NCBI RefSeq assembly: GCF_947179165.1
Contig: NC_077245.1
Coordinates: forward strand, 43,083,286-43,147,285
DNA: 64,000 bases
Source of the DNA: Solanum dulcamara
Taxonomy: Eukaryota; Streptophyta; Magnoliopsida; Solanales; Solanaceae
Direction: 5' to 3'
The position numbers and the translations under genes are program-made. This document shows, one piece after another, positions 23,166 to 33,234 of the stretch. A model generated the notes under the pieces. That model had not been told where the DNA came from and ran no database searches. It saw only the letters and a program-made list of their open reading frames with translations. Each line of letters starts with the position of its first letter. Position 1 is the stretch's first letter.

Positions 23166-24802
23166 TTTCATCATAACATCATAACCTATGTCAAATACAT
23201 ATCAAGAGTGAATAAGGGTTTCACATACTTATGCCAAAACATACCAAGAGAAAGAAGGTAACTTCACATACCTTTTTAGAGATTAATCGTAACCCAGCTA
23301 GCCTCGATATCTCCTTAACCTTTTTAACATGAAAGTAATACTAAGATTAATAAACTTTAATTTTCCAATTTCCAACTCTACACCCACGTATTCATAGGAA
23401 TCGTTCCCTTATCCTTTTCCCTCGACTAGTTTGTTACTAGTTCCGAAGTTACCAAAAATTGGGAAATATCTCCCCAATAACTTGCCCTATCCAACTTCTA
23501 ATCTTAGCAGTCATATTACCAAAAACAACCAGAAGCTATATATATAATCAAATAACCTCAACATTACTCAATACAACTCCAACCAACTAGCTCGAAACTA
23601 CGATACAAAAATAAAGTTTTTAGCCTTTCTTTCATAAAGTTTTTACCATACGAAATGGAAGGTCATGTGGATGTAGCCCGCAGAACCTACACCCCTTTTT
23701 GAGTACTTTACAGCCCTGCAACATGCAATTAAACCACCCCTAATCTGCACCACAACAACAACACACTACTCGACTCTGATTTATCTACTACGATTTCAAT
23801 TTAGTTTGTTTCTAACGTCAAATATTCTTATGCAATTTTTCCACTTCCAAACTCATTTAAGATATGTAATATACCTCATAACAACATAATAAACTCCAAC
23901 TTGAAATAGAAAGACTTACCTTGCCCGAAACTCACCAAAACTCAACGAAACTCGCCAAAACTCGCCGAAAGAACTCCTTTAGCATGGCTGAAACTTCTGG
24001 GATGTTTGTTGTCCTTTTTGGAATGCTAAAAATAATAAATTTATATTACTAACACCTTCATACCTTCGTGGTATATCATAGATAATTCATTCACAGAATG
24101 AAATCGGAGAACTTACTTTTTTTTCCTTCAAAAACCGTAGCTCTCTCTTTCTCTAGCTTAGGATTCTTTTCTTCTTTTCTTTTCTAAAGTTTTTGGATGA
24201 AGATGTAATATTAAGGGATAAGTATGAATAAAATTCATAAATCATATATATATTAGCCACTTTAGGGGGTGACACGTGTCAACCCCTAAGTGGTGACATG
24301 TGTCAAGCCCTTATAGGGCTAATGCATCACCCCCTCCACTTAGGGTCTGTCACGTGGCATGTGGGGCCCACCCCCTTGCTACAGCTTCTGCCACATGGCA
24401 CTCTCTCATGGACTTTCATGTGTCACTCTCTCCTTCTCCTCGTGGGTTCATAATCTCGTCTTACTTTACGAACCTATGTAATCCTTGCTACGTAAGCTTG
24501 GTATGTATACAAGTAGCATAAGTATGTAAGATTTTCAAATTGGTAGCTTACGTAAGTAAGTCAAGTCCTATGACTCATTACTTGGCTTCCAACTCCTTCC
24601 GGATTCTCATAACCATATTTCCAATCTTCCCTACTATGGGGTATCAGATTTTCCCTTCCTTAGAGTTGCTTGATAGCATTATAGATTATTCGTCTCACAT
24701 GGTGACTTCTAAGAAGCTTAAGAGTCTTTCAAGAAACTTAAGAGCTTCAGAAGCTTATGTAACATAGGAACCTTCCAAGGTAAAAAAGTACGGGGTGTAA
24801 CA

Positions 24803-24817
24803 TCCTTCCCCCTTTTA
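24803..24817 (-). other. Polypurine tract of element E
   Basis: On the minus strand TAAAAGGGGGAAGGA lies directly before the 3' LTR. Next to it is CATTCGAGGACAAATG, a phrase also found before the PPT in B, D and A, so a conserved end of the internal region. Confidence 0.85.
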
Positions 24818-24999
24818 GAACATTTGTCCTCGAATGTGAACCAAAATCCTTCCTCAAGGTCTTATACAAATTACAGGGAAATTTCTTTCTACTACAATAA
24901 CACATTCCTTCATCACGAAACCAATATAAGAGTTCAGAAGTTGGGATTACCTATAGACGTAGGGAATAGGTACGGATACTTATGTTTCATTTTTCTTCA

Positions 25000-25500
25000 G
25001 CTTCCCAGGTCATTTCTTCGCGATTCTTATTTCACCATAAAACCTTGACAGAAGCTACATCCGTAGTCTGCAATCTTCTAATCTGCCAATCTAGGATGGC
25101 GATAGGTTGCTCTTCATAGGATAACTCCTCTATGACCTGGGTATCATTTAGGAATATACCCGGGATGGATCACCAATGCACTTGCGAAGCATTGATATAG
25201 GAAAGGCTGGATATACTACTTCCAGATCCGCTGGTAGGCCTAGTTCATAGGCAAACTTACCTATTCGGCGAAGGATCTGGTAAGGGCCAATATTTCTCAG
25301 ACTCAGCTTCCCTCTTCCTGCCGAACCTCATTACTCCTTTGATGGGCGACACCTTCAAAAACACCTAGTCGCTCACTTGAAATTCCAAAGGTTGACATCG
25401 ATTGTCTGCATATAACTTCTGTCCACTTTGGGCAGCTGATAATCTCTCTTGAATAAGCTTTACCTTCCCCGCAGCTTGTTGGACCATGTCGGGGCCTATT
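25000..25500 (-). pseudogene. Integrase C-terminal and chromodomain relic of element E
   Basis: Read leftward from 25500: LIGPDMVQQAAGKVKLIQER, LQPLEF-like and VFLKV-like blocks with frame changes, then KLSLRNIGPYQILRRIGKFA (the GPY/F module of gypsy integrase), YELGLPADLEVVYPAFPISM, LRKCIGDPS, and near 24980 KYPYLFPTSIGN, the chromodomain end. This is only the tail of pol; everything upstream is missing because E stops at about 25500, against the leader of D, which runs the other way. Stops and a frameshift show it is not functional. Confidence 0.85.
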
Positions 25501-25510
25501 AGTCATGTTT

Positions 25511-25690
25511 TTCCAATATCAAACTAACCAAAAGGTTTCCAATATGCCATGTTACGTAGAGTCTTATTCATAGATGTGAAGCGCATCACATCTATGAATA
25601 GGAGGCTATAATATGTTTTAGGAATCCTAACTTCTTTCATGATCTATATCGTATGATAGAGTGTGTTCTAAGACATCCTTTCCCTAACGT
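25511..25690 (+). other. PBS remnant and leader of element D
   Basis: At 25514-25528 CAATATCAAACTAACC resembles a PBS (GGTATCAGAGCTAACC) with several G-to-A changes. The following TAGAGTCTTATTCATAGATG, the GCGCATCACATCTATGAATA block and GGAGGCTAT match the leaders of C (42776-42833), B (48026-48075) and F (62406-62462). This places the 5' end of the D internal region here although its 5' LTR is missing. Confidence 0.6.
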
Positions 25691-26960
25691 TTGTCCTTTG
25701 CAATTTTCAAAAAAATACCTCCAAGAAAGCCACTGTTGCCAAGGGGAAACAATGCTAACAAAGCCCATGATCCTTCGGCTGCTCAAGGCAATTTCCCTTT
25801 GCCCGTTCAAGTGACACATGCGGAGTTTCGGACTGATTTTACCATGCTATCCCAATTAGTGGCCAACCAAGCAGTTTTAGCTCCTCCTAATTTTCCTACT
25901 ACGGCCTCAAGAAGGAGGGATTATGCCCGAATGAACCCTTCCGAGTTCTATGGTTTTAAAGTCATTGAGGACCCACTAGAGTTCATTGATGAGGTCTATA
26001 AAATAGTGAGTATCATAGGGGTAACTTTGGATAAGAAATAAGAGTTGGCAACCTACCAACTCAAGGGTGTTGCTCAAGTTGGTACACTCAATGGAAGTTG
26101 GAGAGGGTATACAAAGGTCCGATTTAATGGGATGCCTTCAAACTTGCCTTTCTTAATTGCTTTTTCCCTCTTAAGCTAAGGGAAGCTAAAGTGTTTGATT
26201 TTATTAAATTTCGACAAGGAAACATGAGAATGATGGACTATGCCCTCATGCTTACAAAGTTATCCAAGTATGCTCCTTCACTGGTTGCCGATCTACGTGC
26301 CCAAATGAGTCAATTCATATCGAGAGTGTATGACTTGGTTGCTAAGGAATTTTGTACCACTATCTTGTTAAGGAGATGGACATATCTCGACTCATGACTT
26401 TCACCAAAAATATTAAAGGAGAAAAGATCAAGGAGATGAAAATGAGGGATTCTAAGAGCGCCCGGTATGAAGGTGGGTTCTCTAATATGAGGAATGATGG
26501 TGGTAGTAGTGGCCGCTCTCAACAAGGACAAGGTTCATGGAGGAAGTTTGCTGAAGACATAGTGCCCTACCCTAAAGTTCAATGAGAAGGAGGAGGTGTG
26601 AATGCCAGTAGCCCTTCATTTCCTAAGTGTGCAAAGTGTGGAAAAAATCAAGGATGTAAATGTTTTATGGAAATGGGTGCTTGCTATGGATGTGGTAGGC
26701 TGGTCCATAAGAAACTCGAGATCCCTCATGTTGCCAACAAAGGTAGAGAAGGTTGTCCACAAAGAGGCCAAGTGAAACAAGGCACCCAATCTCAACCTAA
26801 GGGTGGCCAACGCAACAACCGATTCTATGCCCTCCATGCTAGGCAAGACGTGGATGAGACTCTCGATGTAGTCACAGGTATGTTACATGTCTTTAACTTT
26901 GATTTTTATGCATTTCTTGTTTCGGGTGCCGACTTGTCTTTTGTCACTCCTTACCAAGCT
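25691..26960 (+). pseudogene. Gag relic of gypsy element D, with zinc knuckles
   Basis: From 25691 the frame reads MSFAIFKKIPPRKPLLPRG, later ADFRTDF-type FRTDFTMLSQLVANQAVL and DYARMNPSEFYGFKVIEDP, then LEFIDEVYKIVSIIGV, the standard gag core. Stops at 26039 and 26395 and a frame change separate it from LMTFTKNIKGEKIKEMKMR and an Arg/Gly/Ser-rich part. At 26628-26720 are the knuckle residues CAKCGKNQGCKC and CYGCGRLVHKK; the distal His/Cys of the second knuckle are lost. The ARQDVDETLDVVTGML block (about 26836) marks the gag-protease junction, followed by FLVSGADLSFVTP where the protease has SGAD instead of the DSGAT/DPGAT catalytic motif order, so the active site is altered. Confidence 0.88.
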
Positions 26961-28130
26961 ATGAGATTTGATGTGTGACCCGAGTGTTATTAGAACTTTT
27001 TTTGATTTATACTCCTATTGGTGATTCGGTATTCGCCAAGAGTGTTTATAGAAGTTATCTCGTGTCGATATTGAATAAATTATTCCATGTGATCTTGTTG
27101 AACATGACATGACTGATTTTGGCATCATTATTGGTATGGATTAGTTAAATGCCACTTGTACATCTATTGATTCTAGAACCCGTAGGGTCAAATTTCAATT
27201 TCCTATCGAGCCTACTTTTGAATGGAAAGGTAATAATTCGGTGGTTAAGGGTCGATTCATCACATGTCTTAAGGACCACAAAATTATTTCCAAAGGGTGC
27301 ATTTATCATATTATGAGAGTTAGGGTTGTTGATTCCAAAACTCCTACTCTTGAGTCGGTCCCTATAGTTAATGAGTTTTTTGATGTGTTTCCCGATGATT
27401 TACCCAGTGTTTCTCTCGAAAGGGAAATTGACTTTGGCATAGATCTTCTTTCTGATACTCAACCTATTTATATTCCTCCTTACCGTATGGCTCCGGTGGA
27501 ACTCAAGGAGTTGAAAGAGAAATTGAAGGATTTGTTAGATAAGGATTTTATAAGGCTAAGTATTTCATCATGGGGTGCTCCCATTATTTTTAGGAAGAAA
27601 GATGGATGACTCTGAATGTGTATAGATTACCGATAATTCAATAAGGTCAATATAAAGAACAAATATCCAATTTAGAGGATAGATGATTTATTTGACCAAT
27701 TACATGGGGCAAGTTACTTCTCTAAGATTGATCTCCATTTCGGTTATCACCAATTAAGGGTAAGGGAGTGTGATATTCCTAAGACGGCATGTCGAACAAG
27801 GTATGGTCATTTTGAATTTGTATAAATGTCATTTGGTTGGACTAATGCACATGCTATTTTCATGGATTTGATTAATCATAATTTCAAGCAATATTTGGAC
27901 ATGTTTGTAGTGGTATTTATTGATGACATTTTGATTTACTCTCGGAATGAGGAGGATCATATGAATCACTTGAGAATTCTATTGCAAACGTTAAGGGATA
28001 AGAAACTATTTTCCAATTTTAGTAAGTGTGAATTTAGGCTAAGGAAAGTTTCATTTCTTGGCCATGACGTGTCCGGTGATGGGATTAAGGTTGATCCAAA
28101 GAAAAAATAGACGTGGTAAAGAATTGGCCT
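26961..28130 (+). pseudogene. Protease tail and reverse transcriptase relic of element D
   Basis: From about 27340 the frame reads [19 protein letters not shown], then [40 protein letters not shown], stops at the Trp/Gln positions, MCIDYR-stop-[32 protein letters not shown] and [20 protein letters not shown]. After a stop at 27823 come [40 protein letters not shown] and [20 protein letters not shown]. The FIDD catalytic box and KIDL Asp are intact. The frame is largely continuous, and most lesions are in-frame stops at codons that would be CAA, CAG or TGG, suggesting decay by point transitions. Confidence 0.92.
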
Positions 28131-28900
28131 AGACCATTATCTCCTTTGAAGGTTTTTGGGCTTAGATGAATATTATAGGAGGTTTGTTGAAGGGTTTTCA
28201 TTTATTTTTTCACCTTTGACTAAGTTTACTCAAAAGAAGGTGAAATTTCAATAGTCAGAAGAATGAGAGAAGTGTTTCAAAATATTTAAGGATCGTCTTA
28301 CGTCGGCTCTTATTTTGGCATTGCCCAAAGGTTCGGATGGGTTTATTGTTTATAGTGATGCTTTACGTGTTGTGTTGGGTTATGTTTTGATGCAACATGG
28401 TAAGGTTATAGACAATGCTTCTAGGCAAATTAAAGTGCATGAAAGGAACTACGCAACCCATGATCTTGAACTTGTAGCAGTTGTGTTTACTTTGAAAATT
28501 TGGCGTCATTATCTTTAAGAGGTGCATGTTGATGTGTTAACTAACCACAAAATCTTGTAATATGTGTTTAGCCGAAGGTACTTGAACCTTAGGTAAAGAA
28601 GGTGGCTTGAACTCCTTAAGGATTATGACATGATTGTGTTGTATCATTTGGATAAGGAAAATATTATAGTCGACGCTCTTAGTCTGTTGTCCATAGATAG
28701 TGGTGCATATGTTGAGGAAAGTAAGAGGAACTTGGTTAAGCATGTCCATAGATTAGAACATTTAGGAGTGCATTTAATTGACTCCAATGATGGAGGTGCT
28801 CTTTTACATAATGGCTCTGAATCATCTCTTGTGGTAGATGTTAAGGCCAAACCAGACAATGATCCTGAGTTGGTTGACTGGAAGAAGTCAGTTGTCTAAA
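28131..28900 (+). pseudogene. RNase H relic of element D
   Basis: Blocks in order: [38 protein letters not shown] (first catalytic Asp), [20 protein letters not shown] (catalytic Glu), VLTNHKIL where TDHKSL is usual (catalytic Asp changed to Asn), LLKDYDMIVLYHLDKEN and VDALSLLS. The segment after 28690 is the linker to integrase and stays open to 28899. The Asp change means the RNase H would be inactive even without the stops. Confidence 0.88.
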
Positions 28901-28949
28901 AATCAATTGAGGATTTCTCCCAAGAGGGAGATGGGGTGCTATGTTACCA

Positions 28950-29850
28950 ATGTCATTTGTTAGTTCCAAATGTTGATGGGTTAAGGGAATTGACAATGAA
29001 TAAGGCCCATAGTTCTTGTTATTCAATTCATCTAGAATCCACCAGAATGTAACTTGATTTCAGAAAAGTGTATTGGTGGAATGGCATGAAGAAGGACATA
29101 ACGTCGTTCGTGGCTAAGTGTCCTAATTGTCAACAAGTTAAAGTTTAGCATCAAAAAACAAGAAGTTTAGCCCAAGATATTGAGATTCCTACTTGGAAGT
29201 AGGAAGATGTGAATATGGAATTTGTAACGGGTTTGCCTTACACTAGAAGGCAATATGATTCTATTTGGGTTGTTGTGTACTAAATGACTAAATCGGTACA
29301 CTTTTTGCCGATTAAGACTTCTTATGGTGCCAGAAATAATGCTACGTTTCATACTCGTGAACTTGTGAAACTTCATAGTGTTCCTTTGTCTATCATATCT
29401 GATAGAGGTACTCAATTCACTTCACATTTTTGAAAGTCATTTCAAAAGGGTCTTAGTATAAAAGTTAATCTGGTTTTTCATCCTCAAACCAATGTACAAG
29501 GCAAAAAAACAATTCAAACTTTGCAGGATATGTTAAGAGCATGTGTGATTGATTTGAAAGGAAGTTGGGATGAGCATTTGCCATTGATTTAGTTTGTGTA
29601 CAATAATATTTATCACTCTAGCCTGCAAATGACTTCTTTTGAAGCCTTATATGGGAGAAGATGTAGGTCCCCGGTGGGATGGTTTGAAGTGGGTGAGATG
29701 GTATTGATTGGTCCTGATTTGGTAGTTGATGCAATAGAGAAATTAAGGCTTATAATAGAAAGATTGAAGATGTCTCAAAGTCATCAAAAGTCCTATTCGG
29801 ACATTAGGAAAAGAGAGCTTGAATTGATATGGATGATTGGGTATATTTGA
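28950..29850 (+). pseudogene. Integrase relic of element D
   Basis: Near 29060 KVYWWNGMKKDITSFVAKCP then NCQQVKV marks the HHCC domain end. The core shows WK-stop-EDVNMEFVTGLP (usual MDF, so the first catalytic Asp is replaced), DSIWVVVY-stop-MTKSVHFLPI, SIISDRGTQFTSHF (second Asp intact), and FHPQTNVQGKKTIQTLQDML, where the usual catalytic Glu of SERT is absent. Then YNNIYHSSLQMTSFEALYGR and SPVGWFEVGEMVLIGPDLV from 29596. Two of three catalytic acids are lost, so it cannot integrate DNA. Confidence 0.9.
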
Positions 29851-30200
29851 AGGTTTCACCTATGAAGGATGTAATGTGTTTTGCTAAGAAGGGGAAGTTG
29901 AGTCCTAGATATGGAGAACCCTATAAAATAGTGAAACATGTTGGTAAAGTGGCATATGAGTTAGAATTGCCATTTGAGTTGGCTATGGTTCATTAGATAT
30001 TTCATGTTTCTTTGTTGAGTAAGTTTGTGGATGATCCAAACTCTATTATTCCTTTGGAAACTATGAACGATGAAGAGAATATGACTTATGAAGAGGTTTC
30101 GATGGAAATATTAGACCGGCAAGTGAAACGATTAAGGAATAAGATGTTGCGTCCGTCAAAGTTTTATGGAGAAATCACCAAGTAGAGAGTGCTACAGGGG
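29851..30200 (+). pseudogene. Integrase GPY module and chromodomain relic of element D
   Basis: The frame reads LKVSPMKDVMCFAKKGKLSP, RYGEPYKIVKHVGKVAYELE (usual GPYKI changed to EPYKI), LPFELAMVH-stop-IFHVSLL, then NDEENMTYEEVSMEILDRQV and KRLRNKMLRPSKFYGEIT-stop. The end is a chromodomain-like tail without the YPHLF terminus seen in G. The C-terminal chromodomain places D in the chromovirus branch of Ty3/gypsy. Confidence 0.85.
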
Positions 30201-30501
30201 AAGCGAAAGTGGACATGATAAAGTTCTATCTGTATCTCTTTTCTTCCACTCAAGCCTAAGGTACTAAGTTGTTCATGATCAAATCGATTAAACTCCTACC
30301 TTTTAGTTCCATATGTCATTCATATGTATGCATGTTCATTAAAGTTGATTTTCAAAGCCATGTTTTATGTTAAGTTTGAAGTTTTCATGTTCTACGCATT
30401 TTAAGGTGTCCTTATGTTCATGTTGGGTTGCTAGTCCTCATTCCATGTATTTCTTATGATAATTTAATCTCATTCGAGGACGAATGCTCCCAAAAAAGAG
30501 A
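30201..30501 (+). other. 3' untranslated region and PPT of element D
   Basis: Non-coding. It ends with CATTCGAGGACGAATG, the phrase conserved before the PPT in related elements, then CCCAAAAAAGAGA as a degenerate purine tract directly before the 3' LTR. Confidence 0.75.
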
Positions 30502-30510
30502 TATTATAAG
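30502..30510 (+). repeat. 3' LTR of element D, piece 1 (9 bases)
   Basis: TATTATAAG is what remains on the left of the A insertion. Joined conceptually to 39060 it fits an LTR start of the TGTTATACGACCCC kind. ATAAG at 30506-30510 and ATACG at 39060-39064 are the candidate duplication made by A. Confidence 0.65.
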
Positions 30511-33234
30511 TGTCATGACCCAATCCCGTAGGCCGCAACTCATGCCCGAGTTGGACACCCATACATACCCTTAGCCCAAATTAGCATATTAGCAGAATAA
30601 ACAAATATAGAAATTAATTAAGGTCACTCGATAGCGCACCAAAACAGATGCACTAGACGAAAGCCGATAAGGACGTTACGGAATATAAAAGCCCAAAACA
30701 CATACAGAACCCACAAATACACATCAATAGACCTCTACAGAATGATAGCATAACTATGTGATGGGACAGGGCCCCATCGTACCCCTGACCAATATATACA
30801 TATAGGCTACAAACAGGTCAGTACCAAAATATGGGCTCTGGACAAAGGAGCATTGTCAAACAACAAAATGGATGTCCTAACCAAGCGGATCGGCAATTCA
30901 AATGTCTGCACTTGCGGGCATATAACGCAACCCCCGAGAAAAGGGGGCCAGTACGAAAAATATACTGAATATGTAAAGCATGGACTGTAATAAATAAAGT
31001 CATAACTAGAACAGAATATGCAGAAAATAAGCGAAATATCTAGAATGTCAAAATACTTATCACAAACACAAATAATGCATACGGAAAAACATGTCATATC
31101 CGGCTGCATTAGGGGACTCGGTGAACAAAATGTGGTCACCCTTTCCATCACTGGCCCCACAGAATAGCATACTCTAGAGTAGGGAACATCTCCATAACAG
31201 ATTATATCATATCAGATGGCCATATCATATCACATCATCAGACATCAACATATGTGTACATGGCACAACATACACCAAAACCCATGTACATGTCATACCT
31301 TCCCCCTCACATCGAGGCACGGTGAACAATGCAGAGAAGTATGCTTGATAACATATCCTGGCCCGAGCTCAGTGGAAGAAGCATTGAGGCATCCACGAGT
31401 GGAGTAGTGAGAAACTAAATGCAATTTAAAATATTGTCAAAGACTCAATAAAGTAATAAAGACGAATTGTCATTTGAAAATCAGGACGATAGTCACATCA
31501 ATCACCCCTCAAATATAACTATTGATCATATCGAAAGAGCCTTAGAAATCGTAGGCAAGAATTAAGATGATATAAAGTAACTTATATAAGTCAAGGAAAT
31601 TAACTACCGGGGAATCTCTAAGAACAAGAATCATGAATCACCCTCGAGACTTGTGAATGGAATTACCCCCAAAGCTCATATTAATCCTTACTTAATTCTA
31701 AGATATGCCAAAAGAAAGAAGGTAGCTTTACATACCTTTTATGGATTACTCTTAACCACGTTCACCTCGTCGTCTTTTGAACCTATTTAACATAAAATAA
31801 ATACTAAGGTTAATAAATTTTCACTTCACAATTTCCAACTCTACAACCAAGAATCCATAGGAATCGTTTCCTTATCCATTTCACTTGACTAGTTTATTAC
31901 TAGTTCCGAAGTTACCGGAAATCGGACAACGTCTCCTCTATAACTTGCCGTATCCAAAATTCCAACTACATACTCAATTACCACATACAACCAAAAACAA
32001 CAACCATCAGCATATATACAAGTAAAATCACTTCAATATTACACAATATAAACTCCAACCAACTCGCTCAAAACTACGATACTAAAATAGAGTTTTTAAC
32101 CTTTGTTTCATCAAACCTTTAACCATACGAAATATAGGGTCATGTGGATGTAACCAAAATAACTCACACCCTTATTAGCAAACTTTCCATACCTGAAACA
32201 CGCAATCAAACCAGCTGCAACCGCAGCACCACAATCACAACACACTACTCGACTTCGATTTAACTTTAACGACTTCAATTTAGTTTGTTTTTAACGCCAA
32301 GCATCCTTATGCAATTTTTCCAATTCCAGAATTATTTAAGACATGTAATATACCTCATAAAAACATCATTAACTCCAATTTAAATGGGAAAGCCTTACCT
32401 TGTCCGAAACTTGCCAAAACTCGCCCGTAAGCTCTTCTAGCGCGGCTGAAACTTTGTGGCTGTTTGCTATCCTTTTGAGCCTACTTGAAACCATAAATTT
32501 ACATTAATAAAACCTTAATACCCTCTTAGTACACCCTATATAATTAATTCATGGAACAAAGTTGGAGAACTTACCTTTTTCTCCTCCCAAAACCGTGGCT
32601 CTCTCCCTCTCTAGTTAGAGTTTCTCTTCTCCTTTTTTTCTAGAATTTTCTTGGGAGAAGAATGAATAAAGGATAAAGATGAACTAATGAGTCATAAAAC
32701 ATATATATAGGCTACTTTAGGGGGTGACACATGTCATCCCCTAATTGGTGACATGTGTCAAGCCATTAGTGGGCCAATGCATCACCTCCTCCACTTAGGG
32801 GCTTCCACGTGGCATGTGGGAGGCACAACCCCTTGCTTTAGCTGCTTCCATGTGGCACTTCTAGCTTCTTCTATGTGGAACTTCCTCTTGCTTCCATATA
32901 TCACCTTCTTTTCCTCCTCGTGGGTTTGTAATCTCGTTTTACTTTATGAACTTATGTAATCCTTGCTACGTAAGCTTGGTATGAACTCAAGTATCTTAAG
33001 AATGTAAGATTTTCAAGTAGGTAGCTTATGTACATAAGTCGAGTCCTAAGACTGATTACTTTGCCTACAACTTCTTCCAGATTCTTATAACCATATTTCC
33101 AATCTTCCCTACTATTGGGTGTCACATTCTCCCTTCCTTAGAGTTGTTTGGTAGTGTTATAGATTATCCGGATCGCATGGTGACTTATAAGAAGCTTAAG
33201 AACCTTTCAAGGTACAAAAGTATGGGGTATAACA
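30511..33234 (-). repeat. 3' LTR of element A
   Basis: 2724 bp, alignable with 36321-39059 along its whole length. Clear matching blocks include GCAGAATAAACAAATATAG, the AAGCATTGAGGCATC block and TAAAGTAATAAAGACGAATTG. The two copies differ at scattered positions (seven in the 50 bases after CAATCCCGTAGGCC), so the insertion is not recent. Confidence 0.93.

Larger units (their letters stand above)
21513..24802 (-). repeat. 3' LTR of gypsy element E
   Basis: On the minus strand it starts TGTTACACCCCGTACTTTTT at 24802 and ends GGTTGGGTCGTGACA at 21513; length 3290 bp. The bases to the right on the plus strand (24803-24817, TCCTTCCCCCTTTTA) are the complement of a polypurine tract, so this is the 3' LTR of a minus-strand element. 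It contains promoter-like GACACGTGTCA and CACGTGGCA motifs at 24265-24360 and two sets of degenerate repeats (22125-22380, 23040-23160). The 5' LTR is not in the window. Confidence 0.9.
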
